Assembly: GCF_004168625.1 (NCBI RefSeq)
Contig: NZ_SDWW01000045.1
Location: 1 to 38,752, forward strand
Source: Pengzhenrongella frigida
GTDB lineage: Bacteria; Actinomycetota; Actinomycetes; Actinomycetales; Cellulomonadaceae
DNA length: 38,752 bases
Reading direction: 5' to 3'
Of this stretch, positions 9,332 through 19,696 are shown in pieces. The position numbers and the translations under genes are program-made. The notes below the pieces were generated by a model. That model had not been told where the DNA came from. It did no database searches and saw only the letters and a program-made list of their open reading frames with translations. Each line of letters starts with the position of its first letter. Within the stretch, counting starts at the first letter, position 1.

Positions 9332-10240
9332 TCATGGGTGTTCAGCGCCGGTCCCGGGGGCTCGACGGGCCGCCGTCCAGGCAGCCGCGACGCGCACCGC
9401 ATCGGCAGAGCCTTTCACCTCGTGCACCCGGACACACCAGGCTCCGGCAGCAGCGGCGAGCGCGGTGATCGCCGCCGTCGCGTCGTCCCGGTCGAGGGGA
9501 CCGGCGGGCTCGCCGTCGGGACCGGCGAGCAGGTGGCCGAGGAACCGTTTGCGGGACGCACCGACCAGCACGGGGCGGCCGAGCGACTGCAGCGCGTCGA
9601 GATGCGCGAGCAGCGGCCAGTTGCTGGCACCGGGCTTGGCGAACCCGAGTCCGGGATCGAGCACGATCTGCTCGTCGCGGACCCCGGCCGCCTGCAGCTC
9701 GGCGAGCCGCGCTGCGAGCTCGCTGCGCACGTCGCCGACGACGTCGTCGTACTCGTCGAACGCGTCCATCACGTCCGCGTGGCCCCGCCAGTGCATGGCC
9801 ACGTAGCAGACGCCGGTCTCGGCCACCGCCCGGTGCATCTCCGGGTCGGCCAGTCCGCCGGAGACGTCGTTGATGACCAGGGCGCCCCGATCGACCGCCG
9901 CCCGCGCGACGCTCGCCCGGGTCGTGTCGGCGCTCACGACCGCACCCTCGGCGGCGAGCGCCTCGATGACGGGCAGCACCCGCGCGAGCTCGACCTCGAC
10001 CGGTACGCGACCCGCGTTCGGGCGGGTCGACTCCCCACCGACGTCGAGCAGGTCGGCGCCGTCGGCCAGCAGCTGCAGCCCGTGCCGCACCGCCGCACCC
10101 GGTTCGAACCAGCGGCCGCCGTCGGAGAAGGAGTCGGGGGTCACGTTCACGACCCCCATGACCAGCGTGCGGCCGGCAAGCCGGAGCCGAGCGGGAAGGA
10201 CCGCGGACAGCGGTGGCATCGGCGGGGCTTGAGCAGGCAC
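9332..10240 (-). CDS. folP: dihydropteroate synthase
   Basis: FolP joins p-aminobenzoate to dihydropterin pyrophosphate and is the sulfonamide target. The 302-residue product shows MGVVNVTPDSFSDGG, the pterin-binding DVGGESTRP loop, INDVSGG, LDPGLGFAKP, GASRKRFLG and a C-terminal RVHEV strand. The start is taken as GTG (10238-10240), 28 bases after the folE stop. A Met eight codons in is possible, and neither start has a strong Shine-Dalgarno. A 58-bp gap separates it from folB/folK. All catalytic loops look intact. Confidence 0.95.
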   Translation of the reverse strand: MPAQAPPMPPLSAVLPARLRLAGRTLVMGVVNVTPDSFSDGGRWFEPGAAVRHGLQLLADGADLLDVGGESTRPNAGRVPVEVELARVLPVIEALAAEGAVVSADTTRASVARAAVDRGALVINDVSGGLADPEMHRAVAETGVCYVAMHWRGHADVMDAFDEYDDVVGDVRSELAARLAELQAAGVRDEQIVLDPGLGFAKPGASNWPLLAHLDALQSLGRPVLVGASRKRFLGHLLAGPDGEPAGPLDRDDATAAITALAAAAGAWCVRVHEVKGSADAVRVAAAWTAARRAPGTGAEHP

Positions 10241-10268
10241 GCCCGTCAGCCTAGGTGCCCGGCCGCAG

Positions 10269-10913
10269 TCACCGACCCAGGATGAGGCTCATGGCCTCGG
10301 CCCGGGTGGCGATGTCGCGCATCTGACCGCGGACGGCGGAGGTGACGGTCCGCGAGCCGGGTTTGCGGACCCCGCGCATCGACATGCACAGGTGCTCGCA
10401 CTCGATCACGACGATCGCGCCGAGCGGTTCGAGGTGCTCGACCAGGGCGTCGGCGATCTGCGACGTCAAGCGCTCCTGCACCTGCGGGCGCCGCGCGAAC
10501 ACGTCGACCAGGCGCGCGAGCTTGCTCAGCCCGGCGACCCGCCCCGCGGCGGACGGGATGTACCCGACATGCGCGACGCCGTGGAACGGCACGAGGTGGT
10601 GCTCGCAGGTGGAGTACACCTCGATGTCCTTGACCAGCACCATCTCGTCGTGGCCGATGTCGAACGTCGTGCCCAGCACGTCGGCCGGGTCCTGCCGCAG
10701 TCCGGCGAAGACCTCCGCATATGCCCGGGCCACCCGCGACGGGGTCTCGAGCAGGCCCTCGCGCTCCGGGTCCTCCCCGACCGCGATGAGGAGCTCCCGC
10801 ACAGCCGCCTCGACCCGGGCGGCGTCATACGGCGGCACCTGGCGGGCTGGCGGGATCTCGTGATGGAGCCGCGTCACGACCGGGGCGGGTTGCGGGACAG
10901 CAGGCACCGTCAT
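10269..10913 (-). CDS. folE: GTP cyclohydrolase I
   Basis: FolE converts GTP to dihydroneopterin triphosphate, the entry to folate synthesis. The 214-residue product has the zinc and active-site blocks [18 protein letters not shown] and [16 protein letters not shown], plus [20 protein letters not shown] and a C-terminal TRAEAMSLI. The ATG at 10911-10913 lies just 4 bases past the ftsH stop, so the two are co-transcribed. The first ~25 residues are a Pro-rich, unconserved lead. Confidence 0.97.
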   Translation of the reverse strand: MTVPAVPQPAPVVTRLHHEIPPARQVPPYDAARVEAAVRELLIAVGEDPEREGLLETPSRVARAYAEVFAGLRQDPADVLGTTFDIGHDEMVLVKDIEVYSTCEHHLVPFHGVAHVGYIPSAAGRVAGLSKLARLVDVFARRPQVQERLTSQIADALVEHLEPLGAIVVIECEHLCMSMRGVRKPGSRTVTSAVRGQMRDIATRAEAMSLILGR

Positions 10914-10917
10914 CGGC

Positions 10918-12960
<2,043 letters not shown>

Positions 12961-12967
12961 GGGCGGC

Positions 12968-12981
12968 GGGGGCGAACCCCC
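12968..12981 (-). promoter_or_regulatory. small UUCG-loop hairpin in the ftsH leader
   Basis: On the coding strand GGGGG-TTCG-CCCCC forms a perfect 5-bp stem 7 bases upstream of the ftsH ATG. The purine-rich GGAGGGAAGAG sequence that could serve as Shine-Dalgarno lies just before it, too far from the ATG unless the hairpin forms. It might tune ftsH translation (inference). Confidence 0.35.
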
Positions 12982-13043
12982 TCTTCCCTCCATCGCTTTA
13001 GGGCAGGTCAAAAGGTGAAGTTACACGCCCAACCTGTCGATCC

Positions 13044-13065
13044 GGCCCTTTGTTCGCCCAGGGCC
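13044..13065 (-). terminator. weak hairpin between hpt and ftsH
   Basis: GGCCCT and AGGGCC are separated by 10 bases in the 130-bp hpt-ftsH gap, starting 26 bases past the hpt stop. The stem is only 6 bp with no U-tract, so it may be attenuating rather than a full terminator. I could not identify a convincing ftsH promoter in this gap. Confidence 0.3.
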
Positions 13066-13090
13066 AAGGCGAGGAGGCCGTTCCGCGGTG

Positions 13091-13645
13091 TCAGTCGGCG
13101 TACACGTGGGGTGCGAGCGTGCCGACGAACGGCAGGTTGCGGTACCGCTCGTTGTAGTCCAGGCCGTAGCCGACGACGAACTCGTTGGCGATCTCGAAGC
13201 CGACGTAGCGCACGTCGACCTCGACCTTGGCGGCATCCGGCTTGCGGAGCATCGTCGCGATCTCCACGCTTCCGGGGTTGCGGCTGCGCAGGTTCGACAG
13301 CAGCCACGAGAGCGTGAGCCCCGAGTCGATGATGTCCTCGACGATCAGGACGTGCCGGTCGGTGAGGTCGGCGTCGAGGTCCTTGAGGATCCGTACGACG
13401 CCCGAGGACTTCGTGCCCGAGCCGTAGGACGACACCGCCATCCAGTCCATCTCGACCGGGGTGTGCAGGCGTCGGGCCAGGTCTGCCATCACCATGACCG
13501 CGCCCTTGAGCACACCCACCAGCAGGAGGTCCTTACCCGCGTAGTCGGCGTCGATCTGAGCCGCGATCTCATCGAGGCGAGCGCCGAGGCGTTCCTCCGA
13601 GATCAAGACCCGCTCGAGGTCGTCGCCCATGTCCGCAGCGTCCAC
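13091..13645 (-). CDS. hpt: hypoxanthine phosphoribosyltransferase
   Basis: Salvages hypoxanthine or guanine to IMP or GMP with PRPP. The 184-residue product has the PRPP-binding motif [14 protein letters not shown] (about residues 99-112), [15 protein letters not shown] near the N-terminus and the C-terminal [18 protein letters not shown]. The GTG start (13643-13645) has GAGGAG with an 8-nt spacer, which favours it over the in-frame ATG five codons later. The tilS-hpt-ftsH order is widely conserved in bacteria. Only 12 bases separate it from the tilS stop. Confidence 0.96.
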   Translation of the reverse strand: MDAADMGDDLERVLISEERLGARLDEIAAQIDADYAGKDLLLVGVLKGAVMVMADLARRLHTPVEMDWMAVSSYGSGTKSSGVVRILKDLDADLTDRHVLIVEDIIDSGLTLSWLLSNLRSRNPGSVEIATMLRKPDAAKVEVDVRYVGFEIANEFVVGYGLDYNERYRNLPFVGTLAPHVYAD

Positions 13646-13657
13646 CGTCTTGGCTCC

Positions 13658-14710
13658 TCAGTCGTGGGGGGTGATGAAGGTCAGACTGCCACATGCGCGG
13701 GCGGCCTCGATCCGACCCGGCAGGGCCACCGGGCCCTGGCCGTGCCAGGACGTCACGAGGGCGTCGAGGGCGACCACGTGCGCGCGGTGCAGAGCGCCGG
13801 CCGGGCAGCCCGCCTCGAGCGCGGCAGCGCGCAGCGCCCGGCGACGCAACGCGGCCGGGGCCGCGGCGAGGGGGCCGACGTCGAGCACGACGGCGCGACT
13901 GGTGGGGGTCGGCCCGGTCACCGAGCGCGCCTGGTCGAGGAGGTCGGCCGCCAGCGCATCGAGTGCATCGGCGTCCTCGCGGAGCTGATCCGCCGTGCGT
14001 GCCAGCGCGACCGCCACCCCCGGCCCCAGCACGCCCTCGAGCATCGGCAGCACGTGCCGGCGGACGGCGCTCCGCCGCGGCGCGGGTGCCGGCTCGCCCG
14101 GCTCGTCCGGGCCGACGACGGCGATCAGGTCGCGGCCCGCGTTCGTCGGGTCGTGCCACGGCTCGAGCGCGAGTGCCGCGCACACCGCGAGCGTGTCGGT
14201 CCGGCGCAGGGCGAGCAGCGGGCGGCGCAGCACCCCGCGCCGCGCCGGCATCCCCGCGAGCGACCGGGCGCCCGAACCGCGGGCCAGCCCGAGCAGCACG
14301 GTCTCGGCCTGGTCGTCGAGCGTGTGCCCGAGCAGGACCGCCACCGCCCCCAGGTCGGCCGCGGCGTCCTCGAGGGCGGCGTACCGCGCGTGGCGGGCCG
14401 CCCCCTCGGGTCCACCGGCGGCGCCCACCGTGACCCGCACGACCCGCACCGGGTCCAGGCCGAGGCGGCGGCACGCGGCCCCGGCGTCGTCGGCCACGGC
14501 CGCACTACCGGCTTGCAGGCCGTGGTCGACGACGACGGCCCCCGCCCGCAGCCCGGCCCGGGGGGCCACGAAGGCCGTCGCGGCCGCGAGCGCGAGCGAG
14601 TCCGGTCCGCCCGAGCAGGCGACGAGCACGAGGTCGCCCGCCACCAGGTCGGCGAGGTCGGCCCGCACCGCCCGGCGCGCCGCGGCGACCGCCGGAGCGG
14701 GGCCGCTCAC
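13658..14710 (-). CDS. tilS: tRNA(Ile)-lysidine synthase
   Basis: TilS modifies C34 of the AUA-reading tRNA-Ile to lysidine. The 350-residue product carries the PP-loop SGGPDS at residues 33-38, VVDHGLQ, the second motif [20 protein letters not shown] and the [10 protein letters not shown] segment. It is the short actinobacterial form without an extended C-terminal domain. The GTG start lies 6 bases after the metalloprotease stop, so the two are likely co-transcribed. Confidence 0.94.
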   Translation of the reverse strand: MSGPAPAVAAARRAVRADLADLVAGDLVLVACSGGPDSLALAAATAFVAPRAGLRAGAVVVDHGLQAGSAAVADDAGAACRRLGLDPVRVVRVTVGAAGGPEGAARHARYAALEDAAADLGAVAVLLGHTLDDQAETVLLGLARGSGARSLAGMPARRGVLRRPLLALRRTDTLAVCAALALEPWHDPTNAGRDLIAVVGPDEPGEPAPAPRRSAVRRHVLPMLEGVLGPGVAVALARTADQLREDADALDALAADLLDQARSVTGPTPTSRAVVLDVGPLAAAPAALRRRALRAAALEAGCPAGALHRAHVVALDALVTSWHGQGPVALPGRIEAARACGSLTFITPHD

Positions 14711-14716
14711 GTCGGT

Positions 14717-15802
14717 TCAGCCATGGACGCGGCGCACCCAGGCGCGCGGGTCGGTGATCTCCCGCGGGCCGGGCAGCATCGACGGCGCCGACCACACGGC
14801 GTTGAGGCCCTCCTGGCCCACGGTGCGGGTGACGCTGCGCACGAACGCGGCGCCGTCGCGGTACTGGGCGAGCTTGAGGTCGAGCCCGAGCACGCGGCGC
14901 AGCACGCGGTCGACCGGTCCCCGGTGGCCCGCACCGTCGCGGCGGGCCTCGAAGCGTGCGCGGATCCGGCGCACCGTGGGGACCACCGAGCGCCCCACCG
15001 CGTCCATGGCGACGTCGGCGTGCCCCTCGAGCAGGGCCATCACGGCGCCCACCTCTTCGAACACCCGGCGCTCGTCGGGGCGCAGCAGCGCCTCGATGCC
15101 CGGGGCGTCGTCGTCCCCGCGCAGCGCCCGGGCGATCGTGCCCGCCAGGGCGCGCGCGCTGCGACCGTCGCGGTGGCCCTCGTCCCGGGCGAGGTCGCCG
15201 ATCAGCTGCCCGGACCGCGCCCGCAGGTGGTCGGTGAGCCAGGGCGCGGCAGCGAACTGGAGCGCGTGGGTCTGCTCGTGCAGCGCCACCCACAGCCGGA
15301 AGTCCGCCGGGGCGACGCCGAGCGCGCGCTCGACCTGGAGCACGTTCGGCGCGACGAGCAGGAGCCGGCCGCGCGTCGAACCCTCCGGCCCGGGGCCCTG
15401 GGTGAACGGGTCGAACTGACCGAGCACCTTGCCCGAGAGCACCGCCAGCACGGCGCCGGCCTGCGCCGCACCGGCGAGCCGCACGGCGCGCGACGGCGGC
15501 TTGGCGCCCGGTCTCGCAACAAGACCGGCGGTCAACGAGGCCAGGAGCTCGGTGTTCGCGCGCGCCCAGCCGGACCGGTCGACCACGAGCACGTGCGAGA
15601 CCCCGGCGACGGCGGGGTCGGATCCGTCGGCCGGGGTCATCCCCGTGATCCGGGCCACGTGCCCGGCCGCGGCCCCGGCGGACCGGCGCAGGTCCACGAC
15701 CAGGGCGGTCGCCTCGGCCAGATCGGTCTCGGGCCCGGGCTGCACGAGCCGGTCCGCGAGCCGTGCGGCTGCAGGCCAGTCCACCGGGGCGAAGTCGCTC
15801 AT
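14717..15802 (-). CDS. zinc-dependent metalloprotease, DUF2342 family
   Basis: The 361-residue product has a single zincin signature HEQTH (near residues 174-178) inside LWVALHEQTHALQFAAAPWL, and a downstream EEVGAVMALLEGHADVAMD segment that likely supplies the third metal ligand and structural helix. This is the actinobacterial DUF2342 family, sometimes labelled coenzyme F420 biosynthesis associated. There is no signal peptide, so it is probably cytoplasmic. The start MSDF (15800-15802) is chosen because the conserved region begins there; the longer frame reads antisense through dacB. Its substrate is unknown. It lies between dacB and tilS, as in many relatives. Confidence 0.88.
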   Translation of the reverse strand: MSDFAPVDWPAAARLADRLVQPGPETDLAEATALVVDLRRSAGAAAGHVARITGMTPADGSDPAVAGVSHVLVVDRSGWARANTELLASLTAGLVARPGAKPPSRAVRLAGAAQAGAVLAVLSGKVLGQFDPFTQGPGPEGSTRGRLLLVAPNVLQVERALGVAPADFRLWVALHEQTHALQFAAAPWLTDHLRARSGQLIGDLARDEGHRDGRSARALAGTIARALRGDDDAPGIEALLRPDERRVFEEVGAVMALLEGHADVAMDAVGRSVVPTVRRIRARFEARRDGAGHRGPVDRVLRRVLGLDLKLAQYRDGAAFVRSVTRTVGQEGLNAVWSAPSMLPGPREITDPRAWVRRVHG

Positions 15803-15860
15803 CCAGCCACGGTAGTCGTCCGAACGCCCCGGCTCCGCGTGGCCGAGGTTCCCGGGGATG

Positions 15861-15897
15861 CGGTGCGCCGGGCGCACCGATCTCCCGGAGAACCGGG
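15861..15897 (-). terminator. two consecutive hairpins after dacB
   Basis: The first (15884-15897) is CCCGG-AGAA-CCGGG. The second (15861-15879) is a perfect 8-bp stem CGGTGCGC/GCGCACCG with a 3-nt loop. Both lie within 55 bases downstream of the dacB stop and before the metalloprotease gene, a likely termination or attenuation point. Confidence 0.55.
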
Positions 15898-15914
15898 CGT
15901 TCGACGGGCGAGGA

Positions 15915-17330
15915 TCAGCCGCAGCCGCAGCCGGCGAGGCTCTCGACGAACGCGTCGATGGCGACCCGCGGCGCACCCTGCCCGCCGGCCGGGGTCTGGT
16001 CGGCGACGACGACGAAGAGCAGCTGGCGCCCGTCGGCGTCGATGACGGTCCCCGCGAGCGAGGTGACGCCGGACAGGCTGCCGGTCTTCGCCCGGACGAG
16101 GCCGCGCGCCGCGGACGAGCTGAACCGGCCGCTGAGCGTCCCGCGCAGACCGGCGATCGGCATGCCCACCGCGACCGGCCGCAGCTCGGTGTGCTTCGGG
16201 TCCGTGATGAGCGTGAGCAGCCCGAGGAGCGTCTGCGCGGGCAGCGCCGACCCGTCGGCAAGGCCGCTGGCGTCGACGAGCCGGGCGCCGGTCGTGTCCA
16301 CGCCGAGCTGGTGGACGCGGGCCAGGACGGCGTCGGTCGCGCCGTCGAAGCTGCCGGGCAGGCCCGCGTCGATCGCGACGAGCCGGCCGACGACCTCGGT
16401 GATGACGTTGTCGGAGGACTCCAGGAAGTAGTCGACGACCTCGCCGATCGGGGCGGACTCGACGGCCCCGAGCTGGAGCGCCCCGGCGTCCGCGGTCCCC
16501 CGGACGGGCGACCCCGTGACGGTGATCCCCTCGGCCGCGAGCGCGGTCGCGAATGCGGACCCGGCCGACAGGGACGGGTCGGACTGCCGGGGCGGGTAGT
16601 CGACGTCGGTGCGCAGCGCGGCGACGTCGACGGCGAGCGCGGTGACCGGCGCGGTGAAGCCGTTGGTCAGGTGGCTCGGGTCCCAGGCGGGGCTCAGGGC
16701 AGGGCCGGAGAACAACGTGTCGTCGACCGCGAGGGTGACGGTCGTGGTGCCGGCCAGCGTGAGCTCGCGGGCCGCCTGTCGCGCCAGGTCCGCGAGCCCG
16801 GCCCGGCCGTTGACCTTGGCCGGGTCGCCCGCGCCGGCCGCGAGCATCATGTCGCCGCCGCCGACGAGCACGATCTGGCCGTCCCCCCCGCGCACCACGC
16901 GGGTCTGGACGGTCTGGTCCGCCCCGAGCGCGCTCAGCGCGGCCACGGCGGTGACCAGCTTGGCCGTGGACGCGGGGGTGTGGGGGGTTGCCAGGTCGTG
17001 CTGGGCCAGGATCTCGCCGGTGAGCTGGTCGGCGACGACGATCCCGGCCGACGGGCCGAGTCGCGGGTCGGCCGCCAGCGCGTCGAGCAGGGCGGTGACC
17101 GCCGCCGCGGCCGGGACCGGCGCGTCGGCGTCGAGAGCCGGCAGCACGCCGCCGGGGTCCACCGCCGCGACCGCACCGGGCGCCGTCGCGAAGGGCTCGG
17201 GTGCAGGGGGGACCGGGGCGAGCGTCACGAGACCCGGGACGACGTCGTAGGCGTCGGCGGTCGCGTAGGCGCCCGTGGTCAGCACCACCACGAGCGCGCC
17301 GACGCCCAGCACCCGCATCGCCGCGCTCAT
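15915..17330 (-). CDS. dacB: D-alanyl-D-alanine carboxypeptidase/endopeptidase (PBP4, S13 family)
   Basis: A secreted or membrane-anchored low-mass penicillin-binding protein that trims peptidoglycan stem peptides or cross-links. The 471-residue product has an N-terminal hydrophobic helix (about residues 6-26), then the three active-site motifs in order: STAK (serine near residue 120), SDN within ESSDNVITE (near 305) and KTG within RAKTGSLSG (near 413). The long insert between the first two motifs is typical of PBP4. The ATG at 17328-17330 has GGAAGGA 5 bases upstream. It ends in an odd GCGCG peptide with two cysteines. Divergent from ppa. Confidence 0.94.
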   Translation of the reverse strand: MSAAMRVLGVGALVVVLTTGAYATADAYDVVPGLVTLAPVPPAPEPFATAPGAVAAVDPGGVLPALDADAPVPAAAAVTALLDALAADPRLGPSAGIVVADQLTGEILAQHDLATPHTPASTAKLVTAVAALSALGADQTVQTRVVRGGDGQIVLVGGGDMMLAAGAGDPAKVNGRAGLADLARQAARELTLAGTTTVTLAVDDTLFSGPALSPAWDPSHLTNGFTAPVTALAVDVAALRTDVDYPPRQSDPSLSAGSAFATALAAEGITVTGSPVRGTADAGALQLGAVESAPIGEVVDYFLESSDNVITEVVGRLVAIDAGLPGSFDGATDAVLARVHQLGVDTTGARLVDASGLADGSALPAQTLLGLLTLITDPKHTELRPVAVGMPIAGLRGTLSGRFSSSAARGLVRAKTGSLSGVTSLAGTVIDADGRQLLFVVVADQTPAGGQGAPRVAIDAFVESLAGCGCG

Positions 17331-17501
17331 CTGTGTCCTTCCGCATAGCCGCTGGGCACACACGCGCCCGCCGGTGCGCCACAATAGGCCCCTGGCACTA
17401 CCGGTGGGCCGCTGGACAGTCGCTCGCCACCGTCACACTCGTCGTCGTCGGACCGTCGCGCTCGCGGCGGGCACCGAGGGCTCGCCTTGCGGAGGAGAAC
17501 A
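17331..17501. promoter_or_regulatory. divergent promoter region of dacB and ppa
   Basis: These 171 bp separate the divergent starts of dacB (17330) and ppa (17502), so promoters for both should lie here. The dacB ribosome binding site is at its left end and the ppa GGAGGAG at 17491-17497. I could not pick convincing -35/-10 pairs by eye. Confidence 0.6.
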
Positions 17502-18005
17502 GTGGAGTTCGACGTCACGATCGAGATCCCGAAGGGTCAGCGCAACAAGTACGAGATGGACCACGCGACCGGGCGCATCCGCCTCGACCGCATGCTCTTC
17601 ACCTCAACACGTTACCCGGACGACTACGGCTTCATCGACGGCACCCTCGGCGAGGACGGCGACCCGCTGGATGCGCTCGTCCTGCTCGAGGAACCCACGT
17701 TCCCGGGGTGCCTGATCCGCTGTCGCGCGCTCGGCATGTTCCGCATGCGGGACGAGGCCGGCGGCGACGACAAGGTGCTGTGCGTGCCGTCCGGCGACCA
17801 GCGCGCCAGCTGGCGCCAGGACATCGACGACGTGTCGGACTTCCACCGGCTCGAGATCCAGCACTTCTTCGAGGTCTACAAGGACCTCGAGCCCGGCAAG
17901 TCCGTCGAGGGCGCGCACTGGGTCGACCGGGCCGCGGCCGAGGTCGAGATCCAGCGCTCCCGCCAGCGCGCGATCGACACGGGCTACTACGCGAACGGGC
18001 ACTGA
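17502..18005 (+). CDS. ppa: inorganic pyrophosphatase
   Basis: Hydrolyses PPi to phosphate, driving biosynthetic reactions. The 167-residue family I enzyme shows the acidic metal-binding core [20 protein letters not shown], an N-terminal [14 protein letters not shown] and a C-terminal VYKDLEPGK, where Tyr and Lys contact pyrophosphate. The GTG start (17502-17504) has GGAGGAG 4 bases upstream, which rules out the longer frame. It is the only confident plus-strand gene here and stands alone between dacB and a strong hairpin. Confidence 0.97.
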   Translation: MEFDVTIEIPKGQRNKYEMDHATGRIRLDRMLFTSTRYPDDYGFIDGTLGEDGDPLDALVLLEEPTFPGCLIRCRALGMFRMRDEAGGDDKVLCVPSGDQRASWRQDIDDVSDFHRLEIQHFFEVYKDLEPGKSVEGAHWVDRAAAEVEIQRSRQRAIDTGYYANGH

Positions 18006-18013
18006 GCCTGAAG

Positions 18014-18070
18014 CACTGACGGGCTGAGCAAGCACTGACGAGCTGAGGAAGCACTGAGCAGTGAGCTCGT
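18014..18070. repeat. three imperfect 19-bp tandem repeats after ppa
   Basis: Units start CACTGACGGGCTGAGCAAG and CACTGACGAGCTGAGGAAG and continue into a third, more diverged copy (CACTGAGCAGTGAGCTC). They lie immediately after the ppa stop and before the terminator, in the 3' untranslated region. No function is evident. Confidence 0.75.
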
Positions 18071-18093
18071 ACTGAGCAGGACCGCCTGACACC

Positions 18094-18133
18094 CAGAAGC
18101 CGCCCGCCGGAAGGTTCCGGAGGGCGGCTTCTG
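18094..18133. terminator. bidirectional hairpin between ppa and the NlpC/P60 gene
   Basis: CAGAAGCCGCCC pairs exactly with GGGCGGCTTCTG (12 bp), and the interior CCGGAA/TTCCGG extends the stem after one mismatch. It lies between two convergent genes and can terminate both. A T-rich TGTGGTTGTT follows on the plus side. Confidence 0.85.
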
Positions 18134-18168
18134 TGGTTGTTCGAGGTTCGGGTGTTCGTGCGTGCGGG

Positions 18169-19569
18169 TCAGGGACGGCCCGCGAAGTCCATCGTCATGC
18201 CCCAGCGGCCCGACATCGACGTCAGCCGGCTCAGCACACCGGGCCGCGCGGCCTCGATGATCTGCCCGTTCCCGGCATACAGGGCCACGTGGTAGACGCT
18301 CGACGGGTCCGCGCCGTCGGAGCCCCAGAAGATCAGGTCGCCGGGGCGAAGGTCGCTGTAGCTGATCTTCAGGACCCGCTCGTACTGGGTGCGCGAGGTC
18401 CGGGTGATGTTGAGGCCCGCACTCGACCAGGCCTGGCTGGTGAGGCCCGAGCAGTCGTACGCGCTCGGTCCGGTCGCGCCCCAGACGTACTCCAGGCCGA
18501 GCTTGGTGCTGGCCCACGCCACCGCGGCGGCGCCCTGGCCGGCCGAGCCGCGCGCACTCCCGGAGCCGAGCAGCCCCGTGGACGGCGGGGTGGTCGGCGT
18601 CGGGGTGGGGGTCGGTGCGGGATTGGGTGCCGGCGCGGGAGCGGGAGCGGGAGCGGGTGCCGGGGCCGGAGTCGGCGTCGTGGGCGCAGCGGGGTTCGCA
18701 GCCGGGCTCGCAGCGGGGCTCGCAGCGGGCGCGGCAACCGGCGTCGCGGTGCCGGCGCCCGACGGCGTCGGGGGTGCGGTCCGCGCGGCCTCGGCGGCCG
18801 CGCTCGCGCGCGACGCCCGGTCGGCATCGATCTGGTCCTGGCGCGCGCGCTCGATCTCGGCGGTGGTGCTGCGTGCGGCGGCGAGCTGGTCGATCAGGGT
18901 GTCGCGCTGCACCTCGGCGGCAGCGACGGCCGACTCGGCGTCGGTCTGCGCCTGGGTGGCATCGGACAGTGCCGTCTGCGCGGCGGCGGCCGTCGCGGCG
19001 CGTTCGCTCACGGCCGCGTCGGCGCGGTCGCTCAGGGTGTCGGCGACCAGCGTGGACGCCCGGAACTGCTGGACCGCCCGGTCGGCTTTCGTGCCCATCC
19101 GGCTGAGCGCGGTGCTGCGCTCCACGATCTCGTCGAAGCCGTCGGCCGACAGGAACGCCTGGACCCCGTCGATCGCGCCGCCCGATCGGGCCGCGGCGAG
19201 GGCGATCGTCACGAGCGTGCGGCGCGAGGTCTCCATCTCGGCGTTCGCGGCCTCGAGCAGCACGGCGGCCCTCGTCGCGGTGTCCGCGGCGTCGACCCGC
19301 TCCTGCTCGGCGCGCAGGTACGCCTCACCGGCGGTGGCGGCCGCAGCAAACGCGGCATCGCGGACGGCGCTCTGCTGCGCAAGCTGGACCTCGATGCCGG
19401 CGACCGCGCTCACGCCGTCGGCAACCGCGCCGCGGGCCGACTGCAGCGCCTCCGCGGAGGGGTCGGCGGGCTCGGCGGCCGACGTCGAGGCCGGGGCCAG
19501 CGCGACCAGCAGCCCGACCGCGAGCGCCGACAGGCACATGCGTCCCCGTGCTCGGTAGGTGGTGTTCAC
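18169..19569 (-). CDS. secreted NlpC/P60 peptidoglycan endopeptidase, RipA-like layout
   Basis: Cleaves peptidoglycan stem peptides outside the cell. Residues 1 to about 36 are a signal peptide ending SAA-EP. Residues about 40-260 are Ala-rich helices with coiled-coil character, as in RipA and Cg1735-type proteins. A Pro/Ala/Thr linker follows, then the C-terminal NlpC/P60 domain with Cys373 (YDCSGL), His427 (YHVALYAG) and Glu439 (IIEAARPG), matching the Cys-His-Glu triad described for RipA. The GTG start (19567-19569) has AGGAG 8 bases upstream. The 127-bp leader carries two hairpins. The coiled-coil may hold the enzyme inactive or bind an activator (family knowledge). It follows pstB on the same strand but probably has its own promoter. 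Confidence 0.92.
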   Translation of the reverse strand: MNTTYRARGRMCLSALAVGLLVALAPASTSAAEPADPSAEALQSARGAVADGVSAVAGIEVQLAQQSAVRDAAFAAAATAGEAYLRAEQERVDAADTATRAAVLLEAANAEMETSRRTLVTIALAAARSGGAIDGVQAFLSADGFDEIVERSTALSRMGTKADRAVQQFRASTLVADTLSDRADAAVSERAATAAAAQTALSDATQAQTDAESAVAAAEVQRDTLIDQLAAARSTTAEIERARQDQIDADRASRASAAAEAARTAPPTPSGAGTATPVAAPAASPAASPAANPAAPTTPTPAPAPAPAPAPAPAPNPAPTPTPTPTTPPSTGLLGSGSARGSAGQGAAAVAWASTKLGLEYVWGATGPSAYDCSGLTSQAWSSAGLNITRTSRTQYERVLKISYSDLRPGDLIFWGSDGADPSSVYHVALYAGNGQIIEAARPGVLSRLTSMSGRWGMTMDFAGRP

Positions 19570-19589
19570 GCCGGTGCTCCTCGCGTCGT

Positions 19590-19624
19590 CGCGCGTCAGT
19601 ACGCGCGAGCCTGCGACGCAGGCT
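19590..19624 (-). promoter_or_regulatory. tandem hairpins in the NlpC/P60 leader
   Basis: CGCGCGT-CAGT-ACGCGCG (19590-19607) and AGCCTGCG-A-CGCAGGCT (19608-19624) are perfect stems only a few dozen bases before the GTG start. Further up, TCACA-CCGA-TGTGA (19672-19685) is another inverted repeat close to the pstB stop. They could be RNA structures controlling this wall hydrolase or regulator sites. None matches a riboswitch I recognise. Confidence 0.45.
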
Positions 19625-19696
19625 AGCGAGTTATGCCACGCAAAACACACCAGCCCCACCAGTCGCAGTAGTCACACCGATGTGATTCAGGAGGAA

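Noticed and set aside
13088-16045. Plus-strand open frame of 985 codons opposite hpt, tilS and the metalloprotease
   Set aside because: It runs antisense to well-supported genes, its product is an Arg/Gly/His-rich peptide without recognisable domains, and such frames are expected in DNA this GC-rich. Other long plus-strand frames, such as 7180-9468, 4685-6301 and 30033-32441, were rejected for the same reason.
19672-19685. CRP binding site before the NlpC/P60 gene
   Set aside because: The half-sites are in the order TCACA-N4-TGTGA, the reverse of the CRP palindrome TGTGA-N6-TCACA.
19570-19696. c-di-AMP (ydaO-type) riboswitch before the NlpC/P60 gene
   Set aside because: Such riboswitches often precede wall hydrolase genes in actinobacteria, but I could not find the conserved ydaO sequence blocks here; only generic hairpins are visible.
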